From Nitrosococcus halophilus Nc 4 (GTDB taxonomy: Bacteria > Pseudomonadota > Gammaproteobacteria > Nitrosococcales > Nitrosococcaceae), in NCBI RefSeq assembly GCF_000024725.1, contig NC_013960.1, positions 3,582,001 to 3,646,000 of the forward strand: a DNA stretch of 64,000 nt, in the 5' to 3' direction. The translations under genes and the position numbers were made by a program. A model generated the notes under the pieces. The model ran no database searches and was not told the origin of the DNA. It saw only the letters and a list, made by a program, of their open reading frames with translations. Below are positions 41,746 through 51,516 of the stretch, in pieces; within the stretch, counting starts at the first letter, position 1; every line of letters starts with the position of its first letter.

Positions 41746-43116
41746 TCACTCCCGAAGCGCCTCCAACACCTCAGCTAGACGGCTTACCGGAACAATGGTG
41801 ATATTCTCAACCGACCGTCTCGGGGTATTTCCCTGGGGCAGAATGGCCTTTTTAAAACCATGCTTGGCAGCAGCGGCCAAACGTTCTTCCCCCCCGGGCA
41901 CGGGGCGGATTTCCCCGGTCAAGCCCACTTCTCCGAACAATACCAACTCCTGGCCTAGAGGCCTATCCCGCAAGCTGGAAACAATAGCGGCCAGGACCGC
42001 CAGATCAGCGCCCGTTTCGTGGACTCGCACTCCCCCTACCACATTGACAAACACATCCTGGGCTCCTGGCATAACCGCCCCATGGCGGTGCAGAATGGCC
42101 AGCAACATAGCTAAGCGATTGGGCTCCAAACCCACCGTGACCCGGCGGGGGTTGGCAAGATGGCTGTCATCCACTAAGGCCTGGACTTCCACCAGCAAAG
42201 GACGGCTGCCTTCCCGGATCACGGTGACGGCGCTCCCGGGAACCGCTTCCTTCCCCCGGGAGAGAAAGATGGCTGAGGGATTGGTCACGCCCCGCAGCCC
42301 CCGCTCGGTCATGGCGAAAACTCCCAGCTCGTTAGCCGCGCCGAAGCGATTCTTTGCCGCCCGCAGCACCCGAAGCCGTTCTCCCCCATCGCCCTCGAAG
42401 TAAAGCACCGTATCGACCATATGCTCCAGGACTCGAGGTCCCGCCAACGCCCCTTCCTTGGTCACATGGCCCACTAGGATTACTGCAGTCCCGCTTTGCT
42501 TAGCAAAACGCAGCAATTGTCCGGCGCTTTCCCGCACTTGAGTCACCGTTCCCGGTGCTGATTGTAACTGCTCCGTATATAAAGTCTGAATAGAGTCGAC
42601 CACCATTACCTCGGGCCGCTCTTGCTGGACAACGGCCAGGACCCGCTCCACTAGAGTATCCGCCAGCAAACGTACCGGCGCGGTTCCCAATCCCAAGCGC
42701 TGGGCCCTGAGGCTGATTTGGGCCAGGGATTCCTCCCCGGTTAAATACAGCACCCGACCCTCTTGGATAGTCCCCAATTTCGCTAAAGCCTGTAATAACA
42801 AAGTGGATTTGCCAATCCCGGGATCTCCGCCAATGAGCACCACTGAGCCAGCCACTAACCCTCCCCCCAAGACCCGATCCAACTCGGATAGGCCCGTCGA
42901 CAGGCGCACCTCACCCTCGACCTGAACCTCCGCCAAGGGCTGCACCGTACTCAGCGCACCAGCATAATGGGCATAGCGCCCAGTCCGCTTCGGTAATTGG
43001 GCTCTTAGTTGCTCCTCCAGACTATTCCAGGCGCCGCAGCCGGGGCATTGGCCGGCCCAACGAATCGTCTCGGCACCACATTGATTGCACTGATAAACAG
43101 TTTTGGACTTTCCCAC
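41746..43116 (-). CDS. radA: DNA repair protein RadA
   Basis: A 456-residue RecA-like branch-migration ATPase. The N-terminal zinc finger is CNQCGAETIRWAGQCPGCGAW, Walker A is GGDPGIGKSTLLLQ, the RadA-specific motif is KNRFGAANELGVFAM and the C-terminal Lon-protease-like domain runs from about residue 290. GTG 43116 is chosen: the protein then starts VGKSKTVYQCNQC as in other RadA proteins, with AGGGAG upstream. A longer frame would run into alr. It starts 4 bases after the alr stop codon. Confidence 0.95.
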   Translation of the reverse strand: MGKSKTVYQCNQCGAETIRWAGQCPGCGAWNSLEEQLRAQLPKRTGRYAHYAGALSTVQPLAEVQVEGEVRLSTGLSELDRVLGGGLVAGSVVLIGGDPGIGKSTLLLQALAKLGTIQEGRVLYLTGEESLAQISLRAQRLGLGTAPVRLLADTLVERVLAVVQQERPEVMVVDSIQTLYTEQLQSAPGTVTQVRESAGQLLRFAKQSGTAVILVGHVTKEGALAGPRVLEHMVDTVLYFEGDGGERLRVLRAAKNRFGAANELGVFAMTERGLRGVTNPSAIFLSRGKEAVPGSAVTVIREGSRPLLVEVQALVDDSHLANPRRVTVGLEPNRLAMLLAILHRHGAVMPGAQDVFVNVVGGVRVHETGADLAVLAAIVSSLRDRPLGQELVLFGEVGLTGEIRPVPGGEERLAAAAKHGFKKAILPQGNTPRRSVENITIVPVSRLAEVLEALRE

Positions 43117-43120
43117 CTTC

Positions 43121-44191
43121 TTACTCCCTAATTCGTGGCACCCGGGCGGTGACTTGGCACAGCAACTCATAGGGAATAGTGGCGGCATGGCAGGCGATCT
43201 CCTCTACTGGCAAACCAGCGCCCCAAACAATCACCGGATCACCGACTTTCGCCTCCGGCTGGCTGCGCAGATCAAGGGTTACCATATCCATAGAGACTCG
43301 CCCCACCAGGGGTACGGGCCGACCATTTACCAGCAGCGGCGTTCCCGGCGCGGCATGACGGGGATAACCATCGCCATAGCCTATGGCCGCTACGCCGACA
43401 GCCATCGCCTCGGGACAAACCCAGGTGGCGCCATAACCAATGCTATCGCCCGGATGGAGATGATGGATAGCGATAAGGCGGGTCTTGAGGGTCATGACGG
43501 GTTTGAGCCCTACGGCAGCACCCGTACAGTGGGCAAAAGGCGAGACTCCATAGAGCATAAGCCCTGGGCGCACCCAGTCAAAATGGGCTTGAGGACAAGC
43601 AATAACGGCTGCTGAATTGGCCATACTGCGCCACAATCCCGGCACCGTTATCCTTTCAAAAGTCTCCAATTGGATAGCAGTGAGTGAATCCTCAGCCTGA
43701 TCCGCATTGGCCAGGTGACTCATCAAGCCAACGACGGCAGCAACCGCTGGACAGCGGCGTAAGCTGGTCACCGCTTCAGCCACCCGTTCTGGTGGAAAAC
43801 CTAGACGATGCATGCCGGTATCTACTTTAAGCCAAACTGAAAGCGGTGCGTTCACCGGAGCTTGCCATAACAAGTCCAATTGGGTGGCTTCGTGAACCAC
43901 TAGGGTCAAGTGGTAGGCAGCGGCAAGCTGTAATTCTTCTTTATCGGCAATGCCTTCTAGTAAAACAATATCGCCTCGGTATCCTGCTTGGCGCAGCACC
44001 AAGGCTTCCCCTAGCCGTGCCACCGCAAAAGCATGGGCTTCTGCCAGCACTTGGGCTATCCTTTTTAGCCCATGACCGTAACCATCCGCTTTCACCACAG
44101 CCATGACTCGGCTGCGGGGAACCAACTCCCGGACCCGTTGCAGATTATGGCGTAGGGCGCTAAGGTCAATAATAGCCTGAGGAAAATTCAA
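43121..44191 (-). CDS. alr: Alanine racemase
   Basis: A 356-residue fold-type III PLP enzyme making D-alanine for peptidoglycan. The PLP lysine is in VMAVVKADGYGHG near residue 34, and the catalytic tyrosine is in GDSIGYGATW near 252. VDTGMHRLGF is also a family signature. It lies between dnaB and radA, as in other gammaproteobacteria. Confidence 0.96.
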   Translation of the reverse strand: MNFPQAIIDLSALRHNLQRVRELVPRSRVMAVVKADGYGHGLKRIAQVLAEAHAFAVARLGEALVLRQAGYRGDIVLLEGIADKEELQLAAAYHLTLVVHEATQLDLLWQAPVNAPLSVWLKVDTGMHRLGFPPERVAEAVTSLRRCPAVAAVVGLMSHLANADQAEDSLTAIQLETFERITVPGLWRSMANSAAVIACPQAHFDWVRPGLMLYGVSPFAHCTGAAVGLKPVMTLKTRLIAIHHLHPGDSIGYGATWVCPEAMAVGVAAIGYGDGYPRHAAPGTPLLVNGRPVPLVGRVSMDMVTLDLRSQPEAKVGDPVIVWGAGLPVEEIACHAATIPYELLCQVTARVPRIRE

Positions 44192-44243
44192 GGAAGCTGC
44201 AAGACGAGATATATAGCTCGCTAATCAGTTTTGTCTACACCGC

Positions 44244-45644
44244 CTAAGCGGTCCCGCCCCCTGCGCCGTAGACGTCCTGAACATAATTTTCAAAGCGGGT
44301 ATACTGGCCGCGGAAGGTGAGACGCACGGTTCCAATAGGACCATTACGTTGCTTACCAATGATAATCTCAGCCGTTCCCCGATCAGGGCTATCCTCATTA
44401 TAGACCTCATCGCGATAGATAAACACGATAAGGTCGGCATCTTGCTCGATGGCACCGGATTCCCGCAAATCCGACATCACTGGCCGTTTGTTAGGCCGTT
44501 GTTCCAGGCTGCGGTTAAGCTGAGAGATGGCTAACACCGGGACATTGAGTTCCTTGGCCACGGCCTTGAGATTACGTGAAATCTCGGAGATCTCAGTGGC
44601 CCGATTCTCCCGGTGACCGGGCACCTGCATCAGCTGTAAGTAATCAATGAGGATCAGGCCAAGGCCATCCTGTTCCCGCATCAACCGCCGTGCCCGCGCC
44701 CGTAGCTCAGTAGGGGAAAGGGCCGGGGTATCGTCGATAAAAAGCGGCGCCTCGGTCAGCAAACTAACCGCCGAGGTCAAGCGCGGCCAATCATCGTCTT
44801 CTAGGCGGCCCGTCCGTATCCGGTGCTGATCAATATACCCTAAAGAAGACATCATCCGCATGGCCAATTGTTCGCCAGGCATTTCCATGCTAAACACGGC
44901 CACGGGCACCCGATGCTTAATGGCCACATGTTCCGCAATATTCATGGCGAAGGTAGTCTTACCCATGGAGGGCCTGCCGGCGGCAATAATTAAATCCGCC
45001 GGCTGGAGACCAGAAGTTAGGGCATCAAAATCCGTAAAGCCCGAGGGAAGCCCAGTAATCGGACTATCCTGTTCGAACAGGTGGTCGATCCGATCCACCA
45101 CCTTACCTAGCAGGTTCTTTATGTTGACGAAACCTTGCCGGCCGCGGGCACCTTGTTCGGCAATTTCGAATACCCGCTTTTCGGCTTCGTCGAGCAGCTC
45201 CCCACTATTCCGCCCCCCCGGCTGATAGGCATTACCGGCAATATCAGTGCCCACCCGGATAAGCTGGCGCAATACCGAACGCTCCCGGACCACCTCCCCA
45301 TAGGCCTTGATGTTGGCCGCCGTCGGCGTATTGCGGGCTAAACTCGTGAGATAGGCTAAGCCGCCCACTTCCTCCAATACTTGCTTGTCCTTTAACCATT
45401 CGGAGAGGGTCACCACATCACAGGGTTGTGAGCGTTCAATCAACTCACCCATAGAGTGGAATAAGAGGCGGTGGTCCTGGCGATAGAAATCCTCCACGCT
45501 AAGAATATCAGCGATCTGATCCCAGGCCTGATTATCTAATAATAATCCGCCTAATACCGATTGCTCGGCCTCAATGGAATGGGGAGGAACCTTAAGTCCA
45601 TCGACCAGTTCGTCTTTCTGCTCTTGGTAGGCGAGTCCCGGCAT
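44244..45644 (-). CDS. dnaB: Replicative DNA helicase DnaB
   Basis: A 466-residue hexameric helicase. The N-terminal domain (PPHSIEAEQSVLGGLLLDNQ) and the linker precede the RecA-like domain with Walker A GRPSMGKTTFAMNIAEH and Walker B LGLILIDYLQLM. QLNRSLEQRPNKRPVMSDLRESGAIEQDADLI follows. No intein is present. It is downstream of rplI in the same orientation. Confidence 0.97.
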   Translation of the reverse strand: MPGLAYQEQKDELVDGLKVPPHSIEAEQSVLGGLLLDNQAWDQIADILSVEDFYRQDHRLLFHSMGELIERSQPCDVVTLSEWLKDKQVLEEVGGLAYLTSLARNTPTAANIKAYGEVVRERSVLRQLIRVGTDIAGNAYQPGGRNSGELLDEAEKRVFEIAEQGARGRQGFVNIKNLLGKVVDRIDHLFEQDSPITGLPSGFTDFDALTSGLQPADLIIAAGRPSMGKTTFAMNIAEHVAIKHRVPVAVFSMEMPGEQLAMRMMSSLGYIDQHRIRTGRLEDDDWPRLTSAVSLLTEAPLFIDDTPALSPTELRARARRLMREQDGLGLILIDYLQLMQVPGHRENRATEISEISRNLKAVAKELNVPVLAISQLNRSLEQRPNKRPVMSDLRESGAIEQDADLIVFIYRDEVYNEDSPDRGTAEIIIGKQRNGPIGTVRLTFRGQYTRFENYVQDVYGAGGGTA

Positions 45645-45725
45645 CCATCCTCTCCTGATGAGCTAATTGCCGGGGCCTATGCCCGGCACAAGCACGCCTG
45701 TCTCAGCCCCGTACGCCGAGAAACA

Positions 45726-46178
45726 TTATTCCCCGCCCGTCACGATTACCTTGACAGAAGTTTCTACATTAGGGTGTAAATGAAGCCCGACCTCGTATTC
45801 GCCAACCTGGCGCAAAGCCCCTTCAGGTAGCCGTACTTCCTTCTTGACCACCTCTACCCCGGCTTTGGTCAAGGCCTCGGCAATATCCGCGGTCCCTACC
45901 GAACCAAACAACTTGCCTTCGGTACCGGCCTTGGCTGCAATAGTAACGCTGTCCAAATCCGCCAACGCCTGTTTACGCCTTTCCGCTACCGCAACCTTCT
46001 CACCGGCAGCCTTTTCCAATTCGGCCTTGCGAGATTCAAAATAGGCCTCGTTTTCCTTGGTTGCGGTCACCGCTTTCCCTTGAGGTATTAGGTAATTGCG
46101 GGCATAACCGGCTTTCACCGACACTTTGTCTCCAAGTCTGCCTAGATTCAGCACTTGTTCCAGTAATATTACTTCCAC
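45726..46178 (-). CDS. rplI: 50S ribosomal protein L9
   Basis: A 150-residue two-domain protein. The start [21 protein letters not shown] and the following [14 protein letters not shown] are the L9 signature. A long connecting helix (about 40-75) and the C-terminal RNA-binding domain follow. It is third in the rpsF-rpsR-rplI order. Confidence 0.97.
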   Translation of the reverse strand: MEVILLEQVLNLGRLGDKVSVKAGYARNYLIPQGKAVTATKENEAYFESRKAELEKAAGEKVAVAERRKQALADLDSVTIAAKAGTEGKLFGSVGTADIAEALTKAGVEVVKKEVRLPEGALRQVGEYEVGLHLHPNVETSVKVIVTGGE

Positions 46179-46285
46179 TTTCTATCCCCCACTCTCATCG
46201 CCGCCCAAAGCTAACGTCACTCTGCATTGATAGCTCAGGATACAGGATATAACCCGTAACCACTGCTCCAAAAATCTATTTAATG

Positions 46286-46510
46286 TTAATGGCGGTCGCA
46301 GTAAGGAAGTAACGCTAAGTAACGGGCCCGCTTGACTGCCCGGGACAACTGCCGCTGATACTTAGCTTTGGTGCCGGTAATCCGGCTCGGTACAATCTTG
46401 CCAGTCTCGGTAATGTATTCTTTAAGGGTAGCAAGATCTTTGTAATCAATCTCTTTGACTCCCTCAGCTGTAAAGCGGCAAAATTTTCTACGCCGAAAAT
46501 AACGTGCCAT
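46286..46510 (-). CDS. rpsR: 30S ribosomal protein S18
   Basis: A 74-residue protein with the signatures [21 protein letters not shown] and [20 protein letters not shown]. It binds S6 in the platform of the 30S subunit. It is separated from rpsF by 168 bases with no priB gene between them. Confidence 0.97.
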   Translation of the reverse strand: MARYFRRRKFCRFTAEGVKEIDYKDLATLKEYITETGKIVPSRITGTKAKYQRQLSRAVKRARYLALLPYCDRH

Positions 46511-46678
46511 AATTCACCTTCGAATAAGTTAATTTATCACAGAACCCAGCCAACAACCGGGCCATTTTTATCAATTTAAAAATATGCCAGTCCGTTGTTG
46601 GCAACGACCATCAATTCAATTGGGTCCTATCATCATTGCTAATATTCTAAAACAAGATAAGACCAGAAAGCTCCCGTT

Positions 46679-47125
46679 TTAATCTGATTCCTTTTCCTGT
46701 TCGCCTTTGTCTTCCGATTCACTTTCAGATGACTTATTTTCAGATTCATCCCTCTCTTCCCTATCCCTGGAGGGGCGGGAACTGTCATAACTGCGGCTAC
46801 CGGATTCCTCTCCCTTGGCCAACGGCGAAGGCTCCGTAACGGCTTCCTCCCGCCGCATCACCACATCCCGTAGCACCGCATCATTGAACCGAAAAGCGCT
46901 TGTGAGCTCTTCAATCGCCTGGGGCGTACATTCCACATTCATCAAAACATAGTGGGCCTTATGGACCTTTTGAATGGGGTAAGCAAGCTGGCGCCGGCCC
47001 CAATCTTCCAAACGATGGATACGTCCCCCATCGGTTTCAATAAGCTGACGATAGCGCTCTATCATAGCAGGGAGCTGCTCACTCTGATCCGGGTGAACTA
47101 AAAACACAATTTCATAATGCCGCAT
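46679..47125 (-). CDS. rpsF: 30S ribosomal protein S6 with acidic C-terminal extension
   Basis: A 148-residue protein. The S6 core (about 1-95) has [20 protein letters not shown] and the [17 protein letters not shown] strand. It is followed by about 50 residues rich in Ser, Glu, Asp and Arg (for example [18 protein letters not shown]) ending in an acidic stretch. E. coli S6 also has an acidic tail, extended by RimK, but here it is longer and gene-encoded. A near-consensus promoter lies upstream. Confidence 0.95.
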   Translation of the reverse strand: MRHYEIVFLVHPDQSEQLPAMIERYRQLIETDGGRIHRLEDWGRRQLAYPIQKVHKAHYVLMNVECTPQAIEELTSAFRFNDAVLRDVVMRREEAVTEPSPLAKGEESGSRSYDSSRPSRDREERDESENKSSESESEDKGEQEKESD

Positions 47126-47129
47126 TGAT

Positions 47130-47192
47130 ATGACTCCTTACGGTCTCGGCAGCCGCCCCACAGGGAACGGCAAGGAGGTTAGTAAAAAGGTG
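47130..47192 (-). promoter_or_regulatory. Candidate S6:S18 ribosomal leader
   Basis: The 5' leader of rpsF contains GGGGCGGCTGCCGAGACCG, with the CCGAG element near 47142-47148 that is typical of autoregulatory S6:S18-binding leaders. Flanking sequence (CTCCTTGCC...GTAAGGAG) can pair to close a helix that includes the Shine-Dalgarno site. This was identified by eye, without a covariance model. Confidence 0.4.
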
Positions 47193-47196
47193 CAAG

Positions 47197-47225
47197 ATTA
47201 TACGCCAGCTATCAGGGGATCACAA
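47197..47225 (-). promoter_or_regulatory. Sigma-70 promoter of the rpsF operon
   Basis: On the minus strand TTGTGA (47225-47220) and a perfect TATAAT (47202-47197) are spaced by 17 bases. It lies about 70 bases upstream of rpsF. Confidence 0.7.
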
Positions 47226-47261
47226 AATAGATCTCCAATAATTTAAGATAGGGTCCGCCAC

Positions 47262-48071
47262 TCAGGCTAAATCAAAGCCACGCTGGCGCTGGGCCTCGAA
47301 GAGACACACTCCCGCGGCAACCGAGACATTGAGGCTGCCAACTGCGCCTTGCATGGGAATCTGAACCAGGCAATCGCAGTGCTCTGCCGTTAGCCGCCGC
47401 AGACCCCGATCCTCGGCGCCAAGCACCAAACCAAGAGGGCCCTTGAGATCGGTGTTATAAAGGCTTCCTCCCCCCTTCACCACCGTCCCGACCAACCATA
47501 GCCCCCGTTCACGCAGCTTGCGCATTAGCCGGGCTAGATTAGTCACTCGCACAAAAGGGACCCGTTCCGCTGCACCGCTAGCGACTTTGCGCACCGCAGC
47601 AGTCAAACCCACCGCCCGATCTTTAGGGGCGATCACCCCATGGACCCCCGCCGCCTCCGCTGTACGCAGACAGGCCCCTAGATTATGGGGATCTTGAACC
47701 CCATCGAGGATCAGCAACAAAGGAGGCGCCTTTAAATTGTCCAAAAGGTCAAATAGTCCCTCCTCTGTAAACGTCGGCTGCGCTGAGCAATGGGCCACGA
47801 CCCCTTGGTGGCGAACCCCAGGAACTAGGCTATCCAGATCTTCCCGATTCACGGGATAGAAATCTAAGCCTTGTTCAAGAGCAAGCTCGGTAATTTCCTG
47901 AATCGCTCGATCCTTGCGACTTTGATCCAACCATAGGGAGATGATCTGAGTCGCGGGCTGTTCCAAAGCCGCGCGGACAGCATGCAATCCATACCGCAAT
48001 TCGCTGCTCACGCTGTCCTCATGCCCGATTTTCCCTGAGCTGAGGTTCTCAAACCTGCGCTTTTTACCCAC
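47262..48071 (-). CDS. rlmB: 23S rRNA (guanosine-2'-O-)-methyltransferase RlmB
   Basis: A 269-residue SpoU-type SPOUT methyltransferase that modifies G2251 of 23S rRNA. The N-terminal substrate-binding domain (RYGLHAVRAALEQPATQI) precedes the knotted domain with the three motifs: LDGVQDPHNLGACLRTAEAAG, LVLGAEDRGLRR and IPMQGAVGSLNVSVAAGVCLFEA. It lies directly upstream of rpsF. Confidence 0.95.
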   Translation of the reverse strand: MGKKRRFENLSSGKIGHEDSVSSELRYGLHAVRAALEQPATQIISLWLDQSRKDRAIQEITELALEQGLDFYPVNREDLDSLVPGVRHQGVVAHCSAQPTFTEEGLFDLLDNLKAPPLLLILDGVQDPHNLGACLRTAEAAGVHGVIAPKDRAVGLTAAVRKVASGAAERVPFVRVTNLARLMRKLRERGLWLVGTVVKGGGSLYNTDLKGPLGLVLGAEDRGLRRLTAEHCDCLVQIPMQGAVGSLNVSVAAGVCLFEAQRQRGFDLA

Positions 48072-48169
48072 GGCCGTTTACCTTAGCGTTTCCCGAAAAA
48101 TAGGATACAAACATCAATCTACCAGGACCTTAACTTCTCAGCCTAACTATACTCTATCTATTAAGGGAT

Positions 48170-48298
48170 TTTAGCCGCGAATGCAGGCGAATAAACGCTT
48201 ATAAAACAATGCATTGAATAATTTCCTGGCGGGTAAATTCTTGTCTGTCTCTGAGTCATTGGAATATTTGGGTTCATAGGCGTTAATTCGCGGCCAAA
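48170..48298. repeat. Inverted-repeat-bounded noncoding element
   Basis: TTTAGCCGCGAAT (48170-48182) and ATTCGCGGCCAAA (48286-48298) are inverted repeats with one mismatch, enclosing about 100 AT-rich bases. Short GCGAATAAACGC-type units beside the arms resemble dispersed repeats. A MITE-like or REP-pair element is possible. Confidence 0.45.
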
Positions 48299-48345
48299 TG
48301 CTTTAATTCAGGAAAATTCTAAGAATTTTTAGGTTCCTTAATTAG

Positions 48346-49140
48346 TTAATAAAGGGAAATAGTCGAACCATCAGGGAGCACACCAGCAGGCTGCTTGCGG
48401 TAACAATCGAAGCCAAAAAGGCGCTGATACTGGGGCATTAAGAACCATAGCCACCACCTCCAACGGAATTCCTTCCCAGGGACTAAGGGAGAAACTTGGC
48501 CAGATGTTTTCCATGGACTTAGAATCTGGTGATAGGCAGCAGCGCTCTGCCGCCGGAGAATATGGATGGGATCAAAGCCGTACCACTCTGGGCGTTGCTC
48601 GATAAACGTCGCCCCTTGCTCCTGACAAACTTCCCATAAGGCCTGGTTCACTCCACGGACCCGTTCCAACGCCTGCTCCCAGGTAAGACTTTGGCCTGGG
48701 AACAGCAATGTCCGAAAGATATAGTATTGCCAAGGAGTCAACTGTTCAAGACGAAAGAGGGGTAAACCGGTAATCACCGTCCTGGCCTTGTAGTCTGCCA
48801 GCCGTTCCAGGCACCAGCACACCCAGCGCATTAGCTTCTCGGGAGATTGTTCATAAGCAATGTCATTCCCCAAATCGGTCAGTAGGGCAAAAGTAGGCCC
48901 CGGGGCTTCCAGGACGAGGTCTTCCCAGAGACCACATTGGGTGATGCCCGGCAAACCACGGCACCCCACCCGGCTATAAACTCCAAAGGATCGGCCATGG
49001 CCAGCCGCAACGAGGAACCGGCTTGGCCGACCACAAATGAGCTGAGCTGTGGCCATTACCCGAGGAAGTAAACGGCTGAGGTTGCTGGCACCGAGTAATA
49101 CAATTTGGTTGACAGGCCGAGGTTGCTCCCAGCTATTCAT
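48346..49140 (-). CDS. SGNH-hydrolase-like protein
   Basis: A 264-residue protein with SGNH (GDSL) esterase landmarks. VLLGASNLSRLLP near residue 18 stands in place of GDS, TDLGNDIAYEQ near 88-98 supplies the Gly-Asn block, and YGFDPIHILRRQSA near 200 supplies the Asp-x-x-His block. The serine nucleophile in GASN is preserved. There is no signal peptide. Tryptophan-rich segments (EFRWRWWLWFLM) near 220-230 are unusual. Substrate is unknown. It appears monocistronic. Confidence 0.7.
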   Translation of the reverse strand: MNSWEQPRPVNQIVLLGASNLSRLLPRVMATAQLICGRPSRFLVAAGHGRSFGVYSRVGCRGLPGITQCGLWEDLVLEAPGPTFALLTDLGNDIAYEQSPEKLMRWVCWCLERLADYKARTVITGLPLFRLEQLTPWQYYIFRTLLFPGQSLTWEQALERVRGVNQALWEVCQEQGATFIEQRPEWYGFDPIHILRRQSAAAYHQILSPWKTSGQVSPLVPGKEFRWRWWLWFLMPQYQRLFGFDCYRKQPAGVLPDGSTISLY

Positions 49141-49424
49141 GGATTACAGTCGAATTGAATACCATCGCCTTAAACATTGCACCAAGCCTCACTGAAGATA
49201 ACGAACCTTCTGCTTTAATCAACTGATCTACAGTAGCGGGCTAACGTAGCGGCAAATCGCTGCCGACACCCATTGGCAAGGCGTTGACGCTCTTATGACA
49301 GCCCTATAAAGTTGCAAGAAAATATCCCACTTCCATCATTGCTACCCTCACCTTCATAATCCTCTTGGGTACCGAACCAACGATCTGGGGTAGTTCGGTC
49401 GGTAAACGGGAGGGCAGATAAAAT

Positions 49425-51515
49425 ATGTTAAAAGTCCAAGATCACTCTTCTGCCTGGTTGCTGTCACTTTGTAGCCTACTGGCAGCCATCATTCTGCTGA
49501 TAGACCTCCTGATACCCTTAGGGGTAGCGGGTGGCGTTCCTTACATAGCAGTCATCTTATTGGCCTCACGATTACCCAAGAGGGACTACCTGTGGGGCTT
49601 TGCCATCCTTTGCACCGCACTCACGCTCCTGGGGGCCTTTCTTTCCCCGCCTGGTGGAGAACTATGGCAAGTGGCTACCAACCGCTTCCTGGCCCTCACC
49701 GCCATTTGGATTAGCGCAGTGCTCTTGCTTCAGCGCCAGCGGGATGAAGTGGCGCTGGTGCATGCTCATGATGAGTTGGAAGGCCGCGTTCAGAAACGCA
49801 CCGCTGAACTCACCACGGCCAATCACCAACTTCAGCAGGAGATTGCCGAGCGCCAGCAGATAGAACAGGCTTTGCAGGAAAGCGAAGCACGCTACCGTTC
49901 CCTGAGCGACGATATCCTGGACACCTCGCGAGTCGGGGTCTTTATCCTTGATGCCGAATTCCGGGTAGTCTGGGTGAACCAGGCAATCGCCGACTATTTT
50001 GGATTACCCAGAAAAACGCTCCAGGGAGCGAACAAACGACAGCTTATTCAGGAACAACTCAAGGATTGTTTTGAACAGCCAGAGGATTTCGCCAAAACCG
50101 TACTCGCAACCTATACTGATAATAGCTACATTGAGCAGTTTGAGTGCCACCTGCTGCCTAATGGCGAGCGCCAGGAACGTTGGCTTGAGCATTGGAGCCA
50201 GCCGATTGGCAGCGGACTGTACGCCGGCGGGCGCATCGAACACTATTATGATATTACCGAGCGCAAACGGGTAGAGTTCGAACTCCGTACCCGGGCGCGC
50301 CAGCAAACTGCCGTGGCAGAGGTGGGACGGCGGGCACTCAGGGGAGGCAACCTCGATACGCTGCTTGATGAAACCCTGGCCCTGTTAGCACGAATTCTCG
50401 ACGTAGCCTACGGTCAAGTGTTGGAGCTATTGCCTGACCGTAAAACTTTTTTGCTCCGCGCCAGTGTGGGCTTTAAGAGAAGCATTCAAAGACAGGCTAC
50501 CGTCAATGTTGAACCCGATACCCTAGCCGGCTACACCCTGCTTTCCCTAGAGCCGGTTATCGTGGAAAATCTGAGCACAGAACATCGCTTTCGCCCTGAA
50601 TCACTGCTACTTGAGCACGGTCTCGCCAGCGGGGTAAGTCTAATCATCCCAGGACGGGAGCGGCCTTTTGGCATCTTGGGTGTGTATACCCCTCAGCCGC
50701 GAAACTTCAGTCATGAGCTTTGCTTTCTCCAGACCGTCGCCACCCTGCTGGCCACAGGGATCGAACGCCAGCGAGCTGAGGAGCAGACCCAGTTGCAGCA
50801 GGCGGAGCTTGCCCATATCGCGCGCCTAGGTTTGGCCAGCGAACTCACCGCCGGCTTAGCCCATGAACTCAACCAGCCCCTCACCGCCATTACTACCAAT
50901 GCCCACACCTGCCTGCAACTACTGCACTCGGGAATGGTCAATATGGAGAAGTTTGAGGAAATCCTCGAAGAAGTCACCCGGCAGAGTGAACGAGCCGGTG
51001 AAATTGTCCATCATCTAAGAGCCCTGGTCCGCAAAACCGAGTACCGGAAAACCGCGGTAAATCTTAACGACCTAGTCCACGAAGTCGCCCGCTTGGCCAA
51101 TATCGAAGCCCGCCAACAAGGGGTCCAACTGCGGCTGGAATTATTTGCTTCCCTGCCCCCAGTATGGGGCGATAACATCCAACTTCAGCAGGTCATTTTG
51201 AACCTGGTCTGTAACAGCATCGAAGCCATGGGGGAAACCTCGGACGGAAAACGGGAACTCACTATCCAAACCTCCCCCGTTGATTGCGGCGCGGTGGAGG
51301 TGACCGTGTCCGACACGGGACCCGGCCTGTCTCCAGAAGCAATGAAGCAGTTATTCCAGCCCTTTTTTACCACCAAACCCACCGGCATGGGCCTCGGCCT
51401 ATCCCTGAGTAAATCCATCGTCGAAGCCCATGGTGGGGAAATTTGGGCTACCCCTAACCCCAGCCGGGGGGCTACCTTCCACTTTACCATCTCGACCAAG
51501 ATAGGAAATCGCTAG
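49425..51515 (+). CDS. Membrane sensor histidine kinase with PAS and GAF domains
   Basis: A 696-residue kinase. The N-terminal ~105 residues form three to four membrane segments. A coiled coil (AHDELEGRVQKRTAELTTAN) links to a PAS domain (about 155-285), then a GAF domain (about 285-445). HisKA has the phosphoacceptor His480 in AGLAHELNQPLTAITTNA. HATPase_c has NLVCNSIEAMG (N box), DTGPGLSPEA (G1) and GMGLGLSLSKSIVEAHGG (G2). The architecture resembles FixL/DctB-like kinases. The next gene, one base after the stop, is its likely receiver partner. Confidence 0.9.
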   Translation: MLKVQDHSSAWLLSLCSLLAAIILLIDLLIPLGVAGGVPYIAVILLASRLPKRDYLWGFAILCTALTLLGAFLSPPGGELWQVATNRFLALTAIWISAVLLLQRQRDEVALVHAHDELEGRVQKRTAELTTANHQLQQEIAERQQIEQALQESEARYRSLSDDILDTSRVGVFILDAEFRVVWVNQAIADYFGLPRKTLQGANKRQLIQEQLKDCFEQPEDFAKTVLATYTDNSYIEQFECHLLPNGERQERWLEHWSQPIGSGLYAGGRIEHYYDITERKRVEFELRTRARQQTAVAEVGRRALRGGNLDTLLDETLALLARILDVAYGQVLELLPDRKTFLLRASVGFKRSIQRQATVNVEPDTLAGYTLLSLEPVIVENLSTEHRFRPESLLLEHGLASGVSLIIPGRERPFGILGVYTPQPRNFSHELCFLQTVATLLATGIERQRAEEQTQLQQAELAHIARLGLASELTAGLAHELNQPLTAITTNAHTCLQLLHSGMVNMEKFEEILEEVTRQSERAGEIVHHLRALVRKTEYRKTAVNLNDLVHEVARLANIEARQQGVQLRLELFASLPPVWGDNIQLQQVILNLVCNSIEAMGETSDGKRELTIQTSPVDCGAVEVTVSDTGPGLSPEAMKQLFQPFFTTKPTGMGLGLSLSKSIVEAHGGEIWATPNPSRGATFHFTISTKIGNR

Positions 51516-51516
51516 C

